Source of the DNA: Paracentrotus lividus
Taxonomy: Eukaryota > Echinodermata > Echinoidea > Camarodonta > Echinidae
Direction of reading: 5' to 3'
Length of the DNA: 64,000 bases
NCBI GenBank assembly: GCA_940671915.1
Contig: CALNVZ010003430.1
Location: 22,037,645-22,101,644 of the forward strand
Both the position numbers and the translations under genes were made by a program. Under the pieces are notes generated by a model that saw only the letters and a program-made list of their open reading frames with translations, did not search any database and was not told where the DNA came from. Below are positions 37,137 to 49,382 of the stretch, in pieces; the first letter of the stretch is position 1, and each line of letters starts with the position of its first letter.

Positions 37137-37410
37137 AAACATGCGCGTATTCTGGGGGGGGGGGGCGGTGTTACTTTACGGGCCCGGGGCCCCCCGGTGG
37201 CGCCCAAAAGGGCCCAAAATGACCTAAAGGGGCGGCCAAATTGACCTTAGGGGAGGCCAAATCGAGCAAATGTAAAAAATAAAAAATATAATTAAAAAAA
37301 TATATATATACATGATTTGAGCCGATTGACTTCTGAAACCTACCCCTACAGCTGATATATGACCTTTTGGTTGGCCGAAGGCCAAACAAAAATTTCAACA
37401 CCTACCTGGT
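37137..37410 (-). repeat. Dispersed GCGCGTATTCTGG repeat, copy 1
   Basis: ATGCGCGTATTCTGGGG with a G-run, then CGCCCAAAAGGG and CAAAATGACCT, and later GGTCATATAT-type and 'CCTACCCCTA' words. The same words appear in reverse orientation at 40155-40446, so this is a second, inverted and partly diverged copy of one repeat. Confidence 0.7.
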
Positions 37411-39186
37411 TTCAAAATTTGGGCGCCATGTTGGATTTCAACATGACTGCCATGACAAATCATTTTTTGAAAATGCCTATATACCTTTCTCATTGATATT
37501 ACTATATTTTGCAATTATGGGTTAAAGGGGTCTGTACCCTACAAGTCTTGCTTTTCAGCATGACCAACATGTTTAATTTATGCCTATCGTTTCTTGTTAT
37601 TTCTAAACTACATTTTCTTATGTTTCATTGACATATTATGTGCAATGTAAATTATGCAATTTGATTTGTTTTGCTGGAACTGGAAATAAACGAAATGAAA
37701 TGAATGAAAAATGAAATATGGCGAGTTCTAAAAGACCACTGATGTTTGAGTTTGGTACAATATGGTATTTTGGGGCGCTGATTTCAGGAATTGCCCAAGC
37801 GATCTGATTATTGGTTTGGCCGCCATAGGATGAAAATGTCTATCTCGACTTCTAAATGACATTAGGCAGTGAAATTTCGTTAACTAATGTATTTTGCCAC
37901 ACTGAATTAAAAAGCCCTAATCATCCTGCCACTGATTCGAATTTCGAATTTCAAGATGGTCTTCATCGGTCATGTGTCATGAGCTTGCCACAAAAAAGGG
38001 TGTGTGTGTGTTTTTTTTTCCAAAAACGACCTAAAATGTCAAATTCCCCATTTATTTGAGCAGCCCCCCCCCCCCCCCCGGTGTAAAATACTTGTTATGC
38101 GCATGGGAAGGTGCCCTCATTGTCTTTACCAAGAAAGATTCGCACTTTGTTGTAATGTAGCTTTAAATTGCTATAATGATAATGACCCCGTTCAAAGTTT
38201 TATAGGGGTTAAATGATAAATAGATTGATAGGTTTGTTTATTTGGTTAAGATTCATACTTCAGATACATTCAATTAGCAAATAATAAATAGGCCTACGGT
38301 AGGCCTGGCCTACCGTTTTTTTTTTTTTTTTTTTTTTAATTTTTTTTTTGTAGATAACAAAAAAACCATTGGAATTGTTTTATCAGGTCATCGAAGGTTT
38401 ATTACATCAATTTCTTAAAATTCACCTCTTGTCTTAAGTAATTAAGTCCCTGGGAATTATAATCAGGGCTCCTGAACCGACATTCGGATTATTGCAACCA
38501 ATGTTCGGACAAACGAACCCGATTTCATTGCCGGACAAGAGCTTGTTCGGATATACTTACCTTCGGAAAGACGAGATGTAACCCATTTATTAGAGGGACG
38601 AGATAATTTGTCATGAGGTTCGTTGGTCCCAAAATTAAATAAGATTCCTAAGTCCGAAAAGTGAAATAGGATTAATTCCTGAAATTTTATTCTATTTTAT
38701 TATTTATTAATTAAAGATTCAGTTACTGATTTCCATCTTGCCATGCTCTTTGAATTCCAGTTGTCCCTGGCAAACGCCTACAAAGCATCTTACTCACCTG
38801 TATTTACTGGCATTTATTGGCAAGATTTTTTCACAAGAGTTTGGTATATTTATATCTTAATGTTAGCCCATTCACGCCATCATTAAAAATGGCCCTTTTG
38901 GGTGCCCATAATTATGCGGGAAATAAATGAATAGCGAATTCCTGCGCAGTCTGTTTTTTGTGTGCGTCACAAAAGAGGGCGTTGCTCATTGAAGCACGCA
39001 TCATTTTTGGACTTTTTGGTGTCAAATAGTAGTGGAGGATATGAGCTAGTTAAATCTTTCCCCAAGTAGCCATATCAAAAGTGCATAGTTCTTTCTGGGA
39101 CACTCTGTACAGGATTTCATTATGTAGGAGATAATAATAACTAGGATCTCGTTTTTATCTTTTCAGTTTGCCCGGGTAGCTACTTC
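37411..39186. other. AT-rich non-coding stretch with MITE fragments
   Basis: Homopolymer runs at 38065-38080 (C) and 38319-38350 (T). GGACAAACGAACC (about 38505) and GGTTCGTTGGTCC (about 38617) are fragments of the MITE family seen whole at 24371-24602. No gene. Confidence 0.5.
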
Positions 39187-39429
39187 AGTGGGGTGTATAA
39201 CACAAAGACTTACGATTGATTAAAAGTTACGATTGATTTTTTCTCGGTAGCCCCATTTGAAAACCAGGTACAGTCATGGATTAGGATTTGGATATGATTA
39301 AGAGTAGGGTTAGGGCTAGGGTTCGGATGAAGATCATGAACTTTGGAGCATCCTGTCCATGATGAGGCTGCCGAGAAAAAATCAATCGTAACTTTTAATC
39401 AATCGTAAGTCTTTGTGTTACACCCCACT
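39187..39429. mobile_element. Hairpin MITE with ~58-bp near-perfect terminal inverted repeats
   Basis: AGTGGGGTGTATAACACAAA at 39187 extends through two ACGATTGATT words and TTTTTTCTCGG. The inverse runs from 39366 to 39429 with almost no mismatches. The ~120-bp loop contains a TTAGGG-like patch (agtagggttagggctagggtt). The short length and high arm identity suggest recent mobility. No target duplication could be fixed. Confidence 0.75.
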
Positions 39430-40015
39430 AGTCTCACTACCTAGTTTAACCACCATGCCCTAACTACCTTGCTAGAATGTAATATTCTGATATTAAAATG
39501 TAATAACAGATATGTATTTTGCAATTAATACCAAATTCTGTCTTTCAAATTTCGTTCACCCATTTTAAAGAGGAGGATAAAAATTTCCCTGCTTTTCCTT
39601 TATAATACCATAGTACATGTATATATATTATTTACATCAGATTTCAATCATTTTGTCAATTATACTACATTAATATTATAGAAACGATTTGCTTACTTTC
39701 AATCTTGAAAATTCAAATTTTTAATTTTTTCACAACCGAAGGTATCAACAGGTAACAATTAAATGGATTAATAATACATTTTCCTCGTCATTTTGCTGAA
39801 AAAAAACCCAGATCTAATGCTGTTTTGTTATCAACAAAAAATATCATTTTGAGTATTTGCATCGCGCTATGCAACGTGTTTATATAGTTTTGTTATATTT
39901 TTTTCAGCTGAGAGTTCAAAGTTCAGTTATCTAAATCCAATGAACTTTATTATTATTCATTTTGTTCCCTGATAAATTGAATCATTGCACTGGATTGGAT
40001 ATGAGGTTGCCGTTT
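39430..40015. other. AT-rich non-coding stretch
   Basis: Nothing recognisable. Confidence 0.5.
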
Positions 40016-40446
40016 ACAGGCGCGTATCCAGGTTTTGGCACCCCGGGGGGCCCGATGTGATTTTGATTTTGGCGCCCCCAGTGATGATCCAGAAAGGTAC
40101 ATCCTATTTTTTTTCTACGTTACACTGGCGCAGCCAAAAAAAAAAAAAAAAAAAGGGGGGGGGGGGGGGGTAGGTGTTGTATTTTTTTCTTCTCGATCTG
40201 CGGCAAACCGGAAGGTCATATATTAACCATAGGGGTAGGTTTGAGAGGTCAATCGCTGAAATCAGGTCCATTTTCCCGTTTGTTTGTTTGTTTTGTTGTT
40301 TGTTTTTTTTTTTTGGGGGGGGTTCTCATTTTTCTCTATTTGGTGCCCTTTGCCGCCCCTTTCAGGTCATTTTGGCGCCCTTTTGGGCGTCTACCGGGGG
40401 CCCGGAGTCCGTAAAGCCCCTCCCCCCCCCAGAATACGCGCATGAT
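40016..40446 (+). repeat. Dispersed GCGCGTAT repeat, copy 2 (possible MITE)
   Basis: AGGCGCGTATCCAGG with a CCCCGGGGGGCCC block opens the unit at about 40018. The inverse (GGGGGCCCGG ... CCAGAATACGCGCATG) closes it at about 40444, giving short inverted ends around a 430-bp unit that contains A, G and T homopolymers. The right half is the inverse of copy 1 at 37137-37410. Confidence 0.6.
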
Positions 40447-42117
40447 TAAATTGATTTTGCCGATGTCGGTGAAAATGAAAAAGCGGATGACGATACAGGC
40501 CTGTTCAGAACTGCGACACCGTCGCTGAAGGCTATTTGTTGATAATGTTGTTCTTAATGTAAATTGGATGTTGTTTTCTTTTGTTGAATTGGAATTTTAG
40601 ATTTCCACATAATGATGATTCTCATTATAAAAATCATAAAGTAAGATGATAATTATGATCATGATAACGTGTGGGGTGATGTGTGATGAGAGAAAGAGGC
40701 TAATACTCTGAAAGATAATGTTAATCATCCCCGCTCTTCAATATTTTGCTATCATTTTCGAATTATTATATTTCTCTTTCTTCTTTTTTCCCCCATGATA
40801 TTCAGATTCAGATTCAACATATTCTTTCCCAACAGAAATAACGTATAATGTATATTGATGATTTTGACACTTTTGATAAGATGAGATTCGGATGATGATG
40901 AGGAGGAGGAGGATGATATGATGATGATTGTGGTTGTGATGATGATGATGATGAGGATGATGATGATGGTAATGAAGAGGAGGAGGAGGATGATATGTTT
41001 ATGATGAGGCTGATCATGGTGGTTGTGATGATGAGGATGATGGTGGTGATGATGTCAAGAATCATCTTCAAAAATCTTCTTATTTAATGATAAAATGACT
41101 GAAGATTTATCACAGAATGGGGTGAATAGCGAAATAATGACATATGTGAATAAAACTTACCTCTTTATTGTCCCACATTTTTCTATTCTTGTGTGATGAT
41201 TTTGAATTGTTTTAGCAATAGTGTTGTATAATTTCATTTTAAAAACGTATATGGCGTCGACTCACAGAAACTTTGGTCACGAGTCATTTAGTTTCTAAGG
41301 AATTTCTATGGCGCAATAATGGTTCGCGCTTTAATTGTGATGACGTGCACCTCATAAAGTATTTAAGTGATGACGTCACAAAATGTTATTTTCTTTGGCA
41401 TTTCTATCGTTTCCATAATGGAAAACCATTCAGTCCACTGGCTCCGGGCCTACAATATCACCACTGAATATCTAACTAAACCCATTTAAATCAATTCGAG
41501 TATGGTTGCCTCTAAATCCAGCTCCTATTCAAATGATGGGTTGAATACAACCAAACACAATCATAATCAGGCTTGGTTTTAATAAGTAATATAGATTTAT
41601 TTTCTTAGCACGTCAAACTTATATTATCATGGCTATTAATTTTAGTATTGATGCTATAACTCTTTCAAAGAGCCCAACGTGAACATGACTAACAAATATG
41701 TTTAAAATGCATAAATATAGTGCCTACTGGTGTTGTTGAACAATTTTTAATAGTTTTACGGGAGTCTTAACCCCCACCCTTAAAAAACAAAAACAAAAAC
41801 AAACAAACACAAAAAAAAAAAAAAAAAAAAAAAACACCCTAAAACAAACAAACACAAACAAAAAAAAACACAAAAAAAAGAAGAAAAGAAAAAAAAAGAA
41901 GAAAAGAAACAAATTACCAAATGGCTTTCCATACTTTATTAAACCGCGGTGGCATGCTCAAAAAAGTTGAGCTGAGCCTGAGCATCTAAACTTTTACAAA
42001 TTTTATCATAAACAACAGTGAGACAAGTGTTTATACAGAAACATCGCGGCATTAAGGTCATGAAAAATATCTTCTCTTGTTTTTACTATCAAATAGCTAT
42101 AATACCAAAGAAACACC
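40447..42117. other. Upstream region of coilin with GAT/GAG microsatellite
   Basis: 40885-41060 is an imperfect GAT/GAG/GTT trinucleotide array. An A-rich tract covers 41780-41910. No TATA-type promoter or start site can be fixed for coilin. The ~200 bases before the ATG lack long open frames and probably hold the 5' UTR and core promoter. Confidence 0.5.
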
Positions 42118-45100
42118 ATGCAGCGCTCTTCAAACATCCGCGTGCGTCTATTGTTCGAAGACTGCACACCACTACGCCCCGGGAGTGTCGGCAGGAGGAA
42201 GTGCTGGTTTCTGCTCAATATTGACGCGTGCCGCAGAGTCACTGATGTAGAGTATTGCATTCAGAAGACCTTTTGCCTCGGAAGTTCATCTCAGATTGAA
42301 CTGCTGCTCGATGACTTTGTTCTTCCTCCCTTCGAAAAGTCAGAAATTATTCAAGAAAATGATTTGATCAGGTATCGTAGCTAGTTGACCATCACTTTGC
42401 CTTTGGTCTGGAACGAAAACCATGAAAATAGTCACTATTTTTAGTTTTGTTTTGTTCATGAGTTTATGAAGTTTTAGTCATTTTTATAGAAAGGGGGGGG
42501 GGGAAGAAGTAGAGAATTCATTTTTATTATTAAAAAAAGACAACAAGTAAAGTTACTATATGAGATCCACACAAAGTCACAAGCACCATTACAAAATGAG
42601 ATGGCAAAGACCAAAGTGGGACTATCTATTCTAATCTATTCTATGTCGTCAAGCTCAAGGTTTACTTGTAGTTACAAAACTTCAGTTTTATTTGTTTTTA
42701 TTCCTTCAGTTGATATTTGTATGTGTTTCTTGCACCTTCAATTCTAGGGGGTTAAAAGTTGTTCATAAATTAAAAACCATAAAGAGTCACTAAGCCAGTA
42801 CAGAATATTACATTTGTGAGTTGCATCTATGTCTACATGTAGATCGATGTCCAACAATAAGCAGTGCATCTTCTTTCACTATACATGTGCATAAGTATAT
42901 GTTTTTCTTTCTATTACCATACAGGGTGAGATTAGTCTGTGAGGGTGATCAAAACCAAAAAGTCCAGGTTGAGAAACAACACAGTGCAGAAGCAAAAAAC
43001 CCAAGTAAGCGCATGAAGGCCAATACAAAGGCCGCTGGGCCTTCTGAGGGTAGCAAAGATGATGGGCCTTGTACATCGACCGTTAAAAGGAAAAAGACAC
43101 GGAAAGAAAGAAAAATGGTTGACAATGAGAAGAAAGTTGTGAGATTGACAAATGATAAAAAAGGATCTCAAAGAGGAATAGAATTTGGGCAAACAAGTAG
43201 ACTTGACAGTTCTGTTCAAGAGGTTCCTCCATCGGTCAAAAATGGAACCCCAAAACATTCAGCCAGAGTTCACAAACATGCCAATAATAGTGCAAAGGTT
43301 CGTGCTCTGGACTCTGCTTCTAAGTCCTCAGCCTCTAGTTCGGAAGATGATAAGCAAAAAAGCGAAGTTGCAAAGTCAAAGCGTCTGCGAAAAATTGCTG
43401 GCCGGAGAAAAGTGCAGCAATCAAAATCAGTGAAACCATCTTCTGGAACTATACCAACCACAGCCAGTACAAAGAATGGCAAGTGCAATGGATCTGGACC
43501 TTTGCATTCAGACTCTGAATCCAGCTCAACGGAAGAAGAGGCTGATGCTGTCAAAAGAAAACAATGTGTGAAGGTTCCAAGGTCGGGACTGCCTAGTAAA
43601 AACCCAATGGTTAGCGGCAGCATCAAGACTAAGAATCCTGCCGTGACAAGAACTGTTGATACCTCCACATCTTCATCAGCATCTTCAATGTCGTCAGCAT
43701 CTTCATCCTCAGACTCTGATGGAAATCCTTCTTTACAACTGAAACAAAAGCAAATGACAAAAAGCAGTGTGAAGCCAGCAACATCTGTACCAACCAAGAG
43801 AACAGAACTTCCTACCCCTCCGGCTGCAGAGAAGGCGCAGTCATCCCAGAAAAATGCTGTGGTAAAGAAATCAAAGTCAACGTCATCCTTTGGGCATGTC
43901 AGATTTTCATCGGACTCCGATTCCAGTGAATCTGAAGCAGCAGTCGATCCAGAACCATCGGCTTCATTAAGGTCGCCATCCAGTCAACCTGCTCAAAGAA
44001 CAGCCTATGAGCAAAGAATGTCGACTGTATTAATACCTGGAACAAAGGAAAATCCTGCATTGGAGACAGAAGTACCTCATAATGCTGGTCAAGAGGTCAG
44101 AGGTGAAAGGTCAGAGGATTGCATCACCCATTCTACAGTGGATGTTACTAATGTTGTTACAACCAATGGGATACAGGCAAAGGTCAGTATTAAAATGTAT
44201 AATCAAGTAAAAAGAAAGTACAAAGATGATAAATAGAGTACATAAAAGTGATATTTCCATAGTTTCCAAATTTCATCTGATTTGGAGTGAACATTTCATG
44301 ACCGCACCAGAGCAAGTCATGCTTGAAGCTAAGCAGTTTTCTATTTCAAAGGGTAGTCTTAATTAACCCTAATACCATTGGGGGTGAGGGGATGGGGAGG
44401 CATATTTGCCCCCTGTTTTTTATATTTATAAAAAACCTGAAGAAACCCTAATTTCCCCCAAAATTCATCAAATATTTGCATATTCAAAATATGAATAAGT
44501 TGAAGAAAAATTTAAAATCCATTGATTAAAAAAATATCTTTATTCTGCATATGAATGGTTGTACGACTGTAAATTTTTAAGTTAATTGGTCCACTAGCTG
44601 TCAAGATCAGAGGAGGTCAAAATGCCTCCCCCCCCCCCCCCCCCCCCCCCCCCCTCCTACCCATTGACTTGAGTAATCAAATAATCCAATGGTAGACAGG
44701 TTTAACTGTACATTTGTTATCATGTTTTTCCTATTTTGCAGCTGTTAAACATTGCAGGACAAAAACCCAAGGAGCAAGAGAAACCAAAACAACTGCCCAA
44801 ACCCAAGCAACCTAAAAAGCTTAAAGACTACAGCGGTTTCTCTCCTTTAGTAGGACCACCACGTTCAGGGGATATCATTGCTTACAAGGTATCTTAAAGT
44901 GAACTAGTAATATCTAAAGTCAGTGCATTAGATTTTTTGTTTGTTTTATACAATATACATGTTATGTGTAACTGTTGATATACATTATATTTCTTTTAAT
45001 AGACAGTGCACATTGAATTAAATAGCATGTTTCCAACAGTTCTTGGTGGAATATTATATTTAAATGTGTTTGCACTGTAGCCAGCAGGCTTATTTATTTA

Positions 45101-48100
45101 TTTGTACTTGTAAAGGTTGGTATAATAACCTGAACGCTTGCGAGGGATTTTCCAGACATAGCAACAAGTACACGCAAACCAGAAACCAAGTATACTATTT
45201 CATTCATTAACATGTAGAAACAGGTTATTAGAATACCTTATTTCTATGTCCCCAGAAAAGAAACATGGTAAACAAGTCTATTGCATTCACATGGTGTAAA
45301 TGGACAATACCACCTGACAACTATTTAGATTAAATCCCATGCTGGACATGTTCCAGCAATTAAAGTTTGTGATAGTGTCTACAAATTGTCAGGTAGCCAA
45401 TATAAAGGAAAGAATGTGTAACCTTAAACAGCAGCTTTACAATGAGCAGTTTGGAGATGTAGAATGTGCTTTCCATGGTTTCACTATTGACCAATTTATA
45501 GAACTTTTGTTATCCTTTTACACAAATGGGTGTGTCCATGTTGTAGGTAGCAATTAAGCAGAAAGTAGTTCCATCATTACACATATTTTGCTCACAAAAG
45601 AGAGACTTGTGTATGTTCCTGGGGTTCGATTCTTGATCTGTTATTATGGTACACATAATAATGTACATTATTTGAATAGTCATGACAGGTGTAGGAATAT
45701 CAAATTTTGGTGATAGGGTGACGTGTTCCTGGGGAAGGTTTCATAATGTGGGGTATCACAAAAATGCAGATGAGAATTGTTTCTGGGATTCTATTCCAAT
45801 CTTTTGTTATAACACATGTATCTTGGAATGGACAGTATTTAAATAGTCATGAGAGGTGGAGGGATATCAATTTTGGTTGAATAGAGTGACATGGTCTTGC
45901 TAGGGAAGATTCCAGAATTTGGGGTGTAACATTAGTACAGCTGAGAACACCAAAAGAACAACCTTTCGTATCGTTGTATCGCTGAGGCTGACATGGCAGA
46001 CATGAACTTTTTAGTTTTGTTCTTCCTGCATTTGTGTCATCATTGAGAGTCTTCTCATATCTTTTGTGGTCTTTTCCTGTAGATTCTGGAGCTGTCGAAT
46101 ACATACACACCAGAAGTATCAGAATACAAGGTAAGTTGGTCATCTTCAAAATCTGTCACTATTGAGAACTACTTAGTCACACTCTTCATACAAAAAAAAA
46201 AAAATATATCATTAGTGTGCAATCCGTTTTGCTTGTCGATTGTTGTAAAGACGATAGCAATTCGGAAGTATATTTCATGTATTTTTTTTTTATTTCATGG
46301 TGTTATTAAGAAGGAATTGCAAATTGATGTTACAATGTTGCATGTGGTACCATTGCTTAAAAAAAAACATTTCAAGTTATTTTGGAGATATTTATGCAGA
46401 ATGTAACTACATTGTATTTGTAACCATAATGCTTTTCAGTACACAATGACAGGCAAGAGTTCCTTTTGCGACAGTCACTCAAATTGAAAATAAAAAATGT
46501 TGAAATGGTTTATAATAATATTTTAAACATAGGGTTAGGGGTAGGGTTAGGGGTAGGGTTAGTAATAAAAAATAAAAAAATAAAAAAAAATACAACTTGC
46601 AGTTTATTTAGTCAAAAAAGACAAGAGGAATAGCAGGAGTCGAGCCTGAATCATCAGCATCACTGTCTCTCTCACTCACCATGCATTACACCAACGAGAC
46701 GACTTGGATTTTTTAGTTTTGAATCGATCTTGAATAGCAAAAGCTGGACGGTCGATATATTAAATGCGCACAGGTGTGTTATCAAGTTATTTTAAGTGGC
46801 TGTTGTAAGAGGAACTGTTTCCCAATGACAATGCAAATCAACAGACTATAGCAATTTTGAGGTGTATTTTATGTAAGTTTTTATGAAGGAATTGCAAATT
46901 AATGTAGCAAAAATGTTGCCTGGGGTACCGTTACATCTATTTAACATTTGAACTCGTATTTATTCAGAATTTAACTATTTGTACCACAAAGCTTCTCTGG
47001 CAATTTGGCAAGCACCACTTTTCTTTCTTTCTTTTTCACGAGAATGTAACATCTATGTATATTGAATGTAGATTATTGATGCACATTTTTGAATATCTTT
47101 TGGAGATTAAAAAAAGAAATATAGTCATAAATACAGACGATGAGAGAAAGGTTTTCTACCACATACACAACCCTGTGAATGTGGGGATGTGCCAAAAATG
47201 GCTAACTTCTTCCCTCTTGATCTTTTTCTGAAAAGGGGGGGGGGGAGGGAACTGACATGCAAAAAAATAAATAGATAAATCACACTTAGATGGTAATATT
47301 TGCATTTTTGTAGACGTAATGTACTCTTGGCAATATTTGTGGTACATTAATTTTCGCGGGAAGATCGGCAGGCGCGAATTTAAAAACCAGCGAATATATG
47401 GGCATGCTTTCTTATACATTAATTGGGAGGGTTGAATTGCAAGCTTACAAACATGTAGCGCAAATTTAAGAACCTGTAAGCATGCATCGAGGCTGCTCAG
47501 CGCGAAAAATTAATCGCGCGAAAATAACAGCGAATACAGTATATTAAATTTTGAGTCTATTTGTCTTCTTGGTTATAAGATTGTAAGGAATATGGCAGCA
47601 CCCCTACCCCCAAAAAAAAGAAGAATAAAAAAAAACAAAAAATAAGTTGTATCACATATAATTACAGGAAGGAGAAGTGATCAATTTCAATCATTCTAAC
47701 TCCATGATTGAGCTGCGACTGAGTGATGTAGCGATGGCTGCAGAACCGAAGAGAGATGGTGGAAGGTTTGAGATGGAATCGGAAGAGAACCAGACTGAGC
47801 TAGCTGAACCTGCCCCTGTGGACAGACTGGTATGAGTCAATCTTTCATTTTTGTTTTCACATAAATTTAGGATTCAAATTTGTAATTTTTATTAATTTAT
47901 TCAATGTTTGGTATATTCATTGTTTTAAATTTTTTTTAGAGGGAGGGGGTAACTCTTCACATTAAAGATTGACCTGATAGGGGAATTGTATATGTAGAGG
48001 ACCTCTGGCTTTTTGTCCTATATCTTGCACCCCATAAATGAGGATTCATACATTTTTAAAGGGCATTTGTGCATCTATTTTGCATCAGAAAAACAACAAA

Positions 48101-48394
48101 AACAAAACACCAATCATGGACATAGAACATACATATTTGTTAAAGCAACAAATTTGAATATGATTTTTTTTGTCATGAGTACTTATCTCTTTGCTGGTAT
48201 TAGAGATATGAAAATTGGTATATTTAATCCATCAATCTTTAGCTGTACCACATACAAGGTCTATGGTCAATTTTAAATATGTATGAATGTCAATATTTCA
48301 CACCTTGAATTGTTACAGAAATTGTATTCTTTGCTCCTCTGTACAGGTATTGGTGACCTTACCATCACTGATTGACCCCAAGCTCATCACATGA
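42118..48394 (+). CDS. COIL: Coilin, Cajal body scaffold protein (six exons)
   Basis: Coilin organises Cajal bodies in the nucleus, where snRNPs mature. Exons: 42118-42371, 42925-44182, 44742-44888, 46083-46130, 47668-47829 and 48347-48394. All introns are GT-AG with matching phases, giving 638 residues (human 576). Residues 1-90 form the N-terminal self-association domain: IRVRLLFED, CWFLLNIDACRRVTD, LPPFEKSEIIQENDLIRVRL align along their length with human coilin. Exon 2 is Ser/Lys-rich and probably disordered, with basic patches KRKKTRKERK (about 139-148) and KSKRLRKIAGRRK (about 236-247) as likely nuclear signals, and an acidic DSESSSTEEE tract. Exons 3-6 (505-638) encode the Tudor-like domain: KDYSGFSPLVGPPRSGDIIAYKILELSNTYTPEVSEYKEGEV read in pieces, ending LPSLIDPKLIT. 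Only isolated RG pairs occur, so the vertebrate RG box is missing. The start fits the family and no earlier in-frame ATG is needed. Confidence 0.95.
45609..45945 (+). repeat. Tandem duplication in coilin intron 3
   Basis: Two ~170-bp units: AATAGTCATGACAGGTG near 45674 and AATAGTCATGAGAGGTG near 45842, followed in both by a GGATATCAA/GAATATCAA word and a TGGGG(A)-rich segment. The units are moderately diverged. Non-coding. Confidence 0.6.
46526..46563 (+). repeat. Short telomere-like TTAGGG/TAGGGG repeat
   Basis: About six imperfect units of TAGGGTTAGGGG type within coilin intron 4. TTAGGG is the animal telomere repeat, so this could be an interstitial telomeric trace, but it is too short and imperfect to be sure. 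Confidence 0.55.
46640..46712 (-). repeat. tRNA-like sequence in coilin intron 4
   Basis: On the minus strand GTTGGTGTAATGCATGG resembles a weak A box, and GGCTCGACTCC is a good B box about 45 bases later. Stem pairing is poor, so a SINE head or tRNA relic is more likely than a tRNA gene. Confidence 0.4.
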
Positions 48395-48856
48395 CCCATG
48401 ACCTCATCATATGACCCCTGAGCAGATTCGTCATCACATGACAACTGAACAGATTTGACGTCAAGTGCGGAATGATCTACCCATGCCAACTCTAGCGATC
48501 CGATGGAAGCTGTATAACGTATATTCTTTTCATAATTTCCCAAGTGCTCCTATTACACATTTGTTAAAATTCAATGTTTTCCTTATTCTAACGGTCTTCA
48601 AGTATTAATGTGGATCTTAACAAACTGATACTTGCAGTCACCTATATTTGAATTTCTGCTTCAGTGTATGCCAAGAATTTTTTTTTACAAAAGTCACAAT
48701 TGGTGGGCCACAGAGGCTATTGCAACAGCTTTTTAGGTGAAAATGCCTTAAAATAGTAAACGATGTTTCCCATTCCACCAGCTGTTCCATGGCTTCTGAT
48801 TTTCATTTTGTTTGTCCACTGTCAAGGGTAGGACGTTAAAAGACAAATGGTTTGGA

Positions 48857-48862
48857 AATAAA
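48857..48862 (+). terminator. Candidate poly(A) signal for coilin
   Basis: AATAAA 463 bases after the coilin stop codon, the first canonical signal downstream on the same strand. No transcript evidence is available, so the 3' end is inferred. Confidence 0.45.
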
Positions 48863-49382
48863 TTATTAAAAAATGCTAACGATTTATTATTTGCCCAATA
48901 CATAATTCCCTGACTTTCCTGCTTTGGTTCTTGGGCTTGAGTTTTGCCATTATGCTAACCACCTCTTTATACCTTCACAACAGAAAAAATAACTTCTTTC
49001 TCATCCAAACGTACAAGAAAGATACTTTTTCTTCCAAATGTACAGTAAAACCTAATTTTCTCTAAAATTTTATTCCTGTGGGGTCAAAGCCTTTATGGGT
49101 ATAGATTTACCAAATACATTGTGTTAGGTAAATGAATTATGTACCTCAACAACAAAATATGTGTAGGCGAAAAAGTATCCTACTGGGTGATTACAATGTA
49201 CTTTGTGTGTCTGTGTAAGCTTCAATGCATGTATATCCTGTTTTGCAATAACAGTATTTCAGCAGATAATCTACCCGTATTTTCTTATTTCCAGTCTACT
49301 ATTTGTTTTATATCTGACAAATCATTTTGTCAGGATTTGTTGAATTCAATCATGTTATGCACCAAATAATTAAGCGTTAACA
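48863..49382. other. Non-coding stretch downstream of coilin
   Basis: No gene recognised. The 76-codon frame at 49139-49369 has no features of interest. Confidence 0.5.

Larger units (their letters stand above)
46235..47020 (+). repeat. Duplicated ~220-bp block in coilin intron 4
   Basis: 46238-46460 and 46797-47020 share an ordered series of words: GTTGTAA, TATAGCAATT/GATAGCAATT, GAAGGAATTGCAAATT, ATGTTGC, GGTACC and TTTATGCAGAAT/TTTATTCAGAAT. The space between them (46461-46796) holds TTAGGG-like repeats and a tRNA-like sequence, and may have been inserted after the duplication. Confidence 0.6.

Noticed and set aside
41724-41912. Phe-rich 62-codon minus frame
   Set aside because: Translation of an A/AC-rich low-complexity tract.
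43270-43797. 175-codon minus-strand frame under coilin exon 2
   Set aside because: It is the antisense shadow of the Ser/Lys-rich coilin exon; the plus strand is supported by splice phases and homology.
45339-45557. Extra coilin exon in intron 3 (72-codon frame)
   Set aside because: Exons 3 and 4 join directly in phase and match the family; the frame lacks similarity to coilin.
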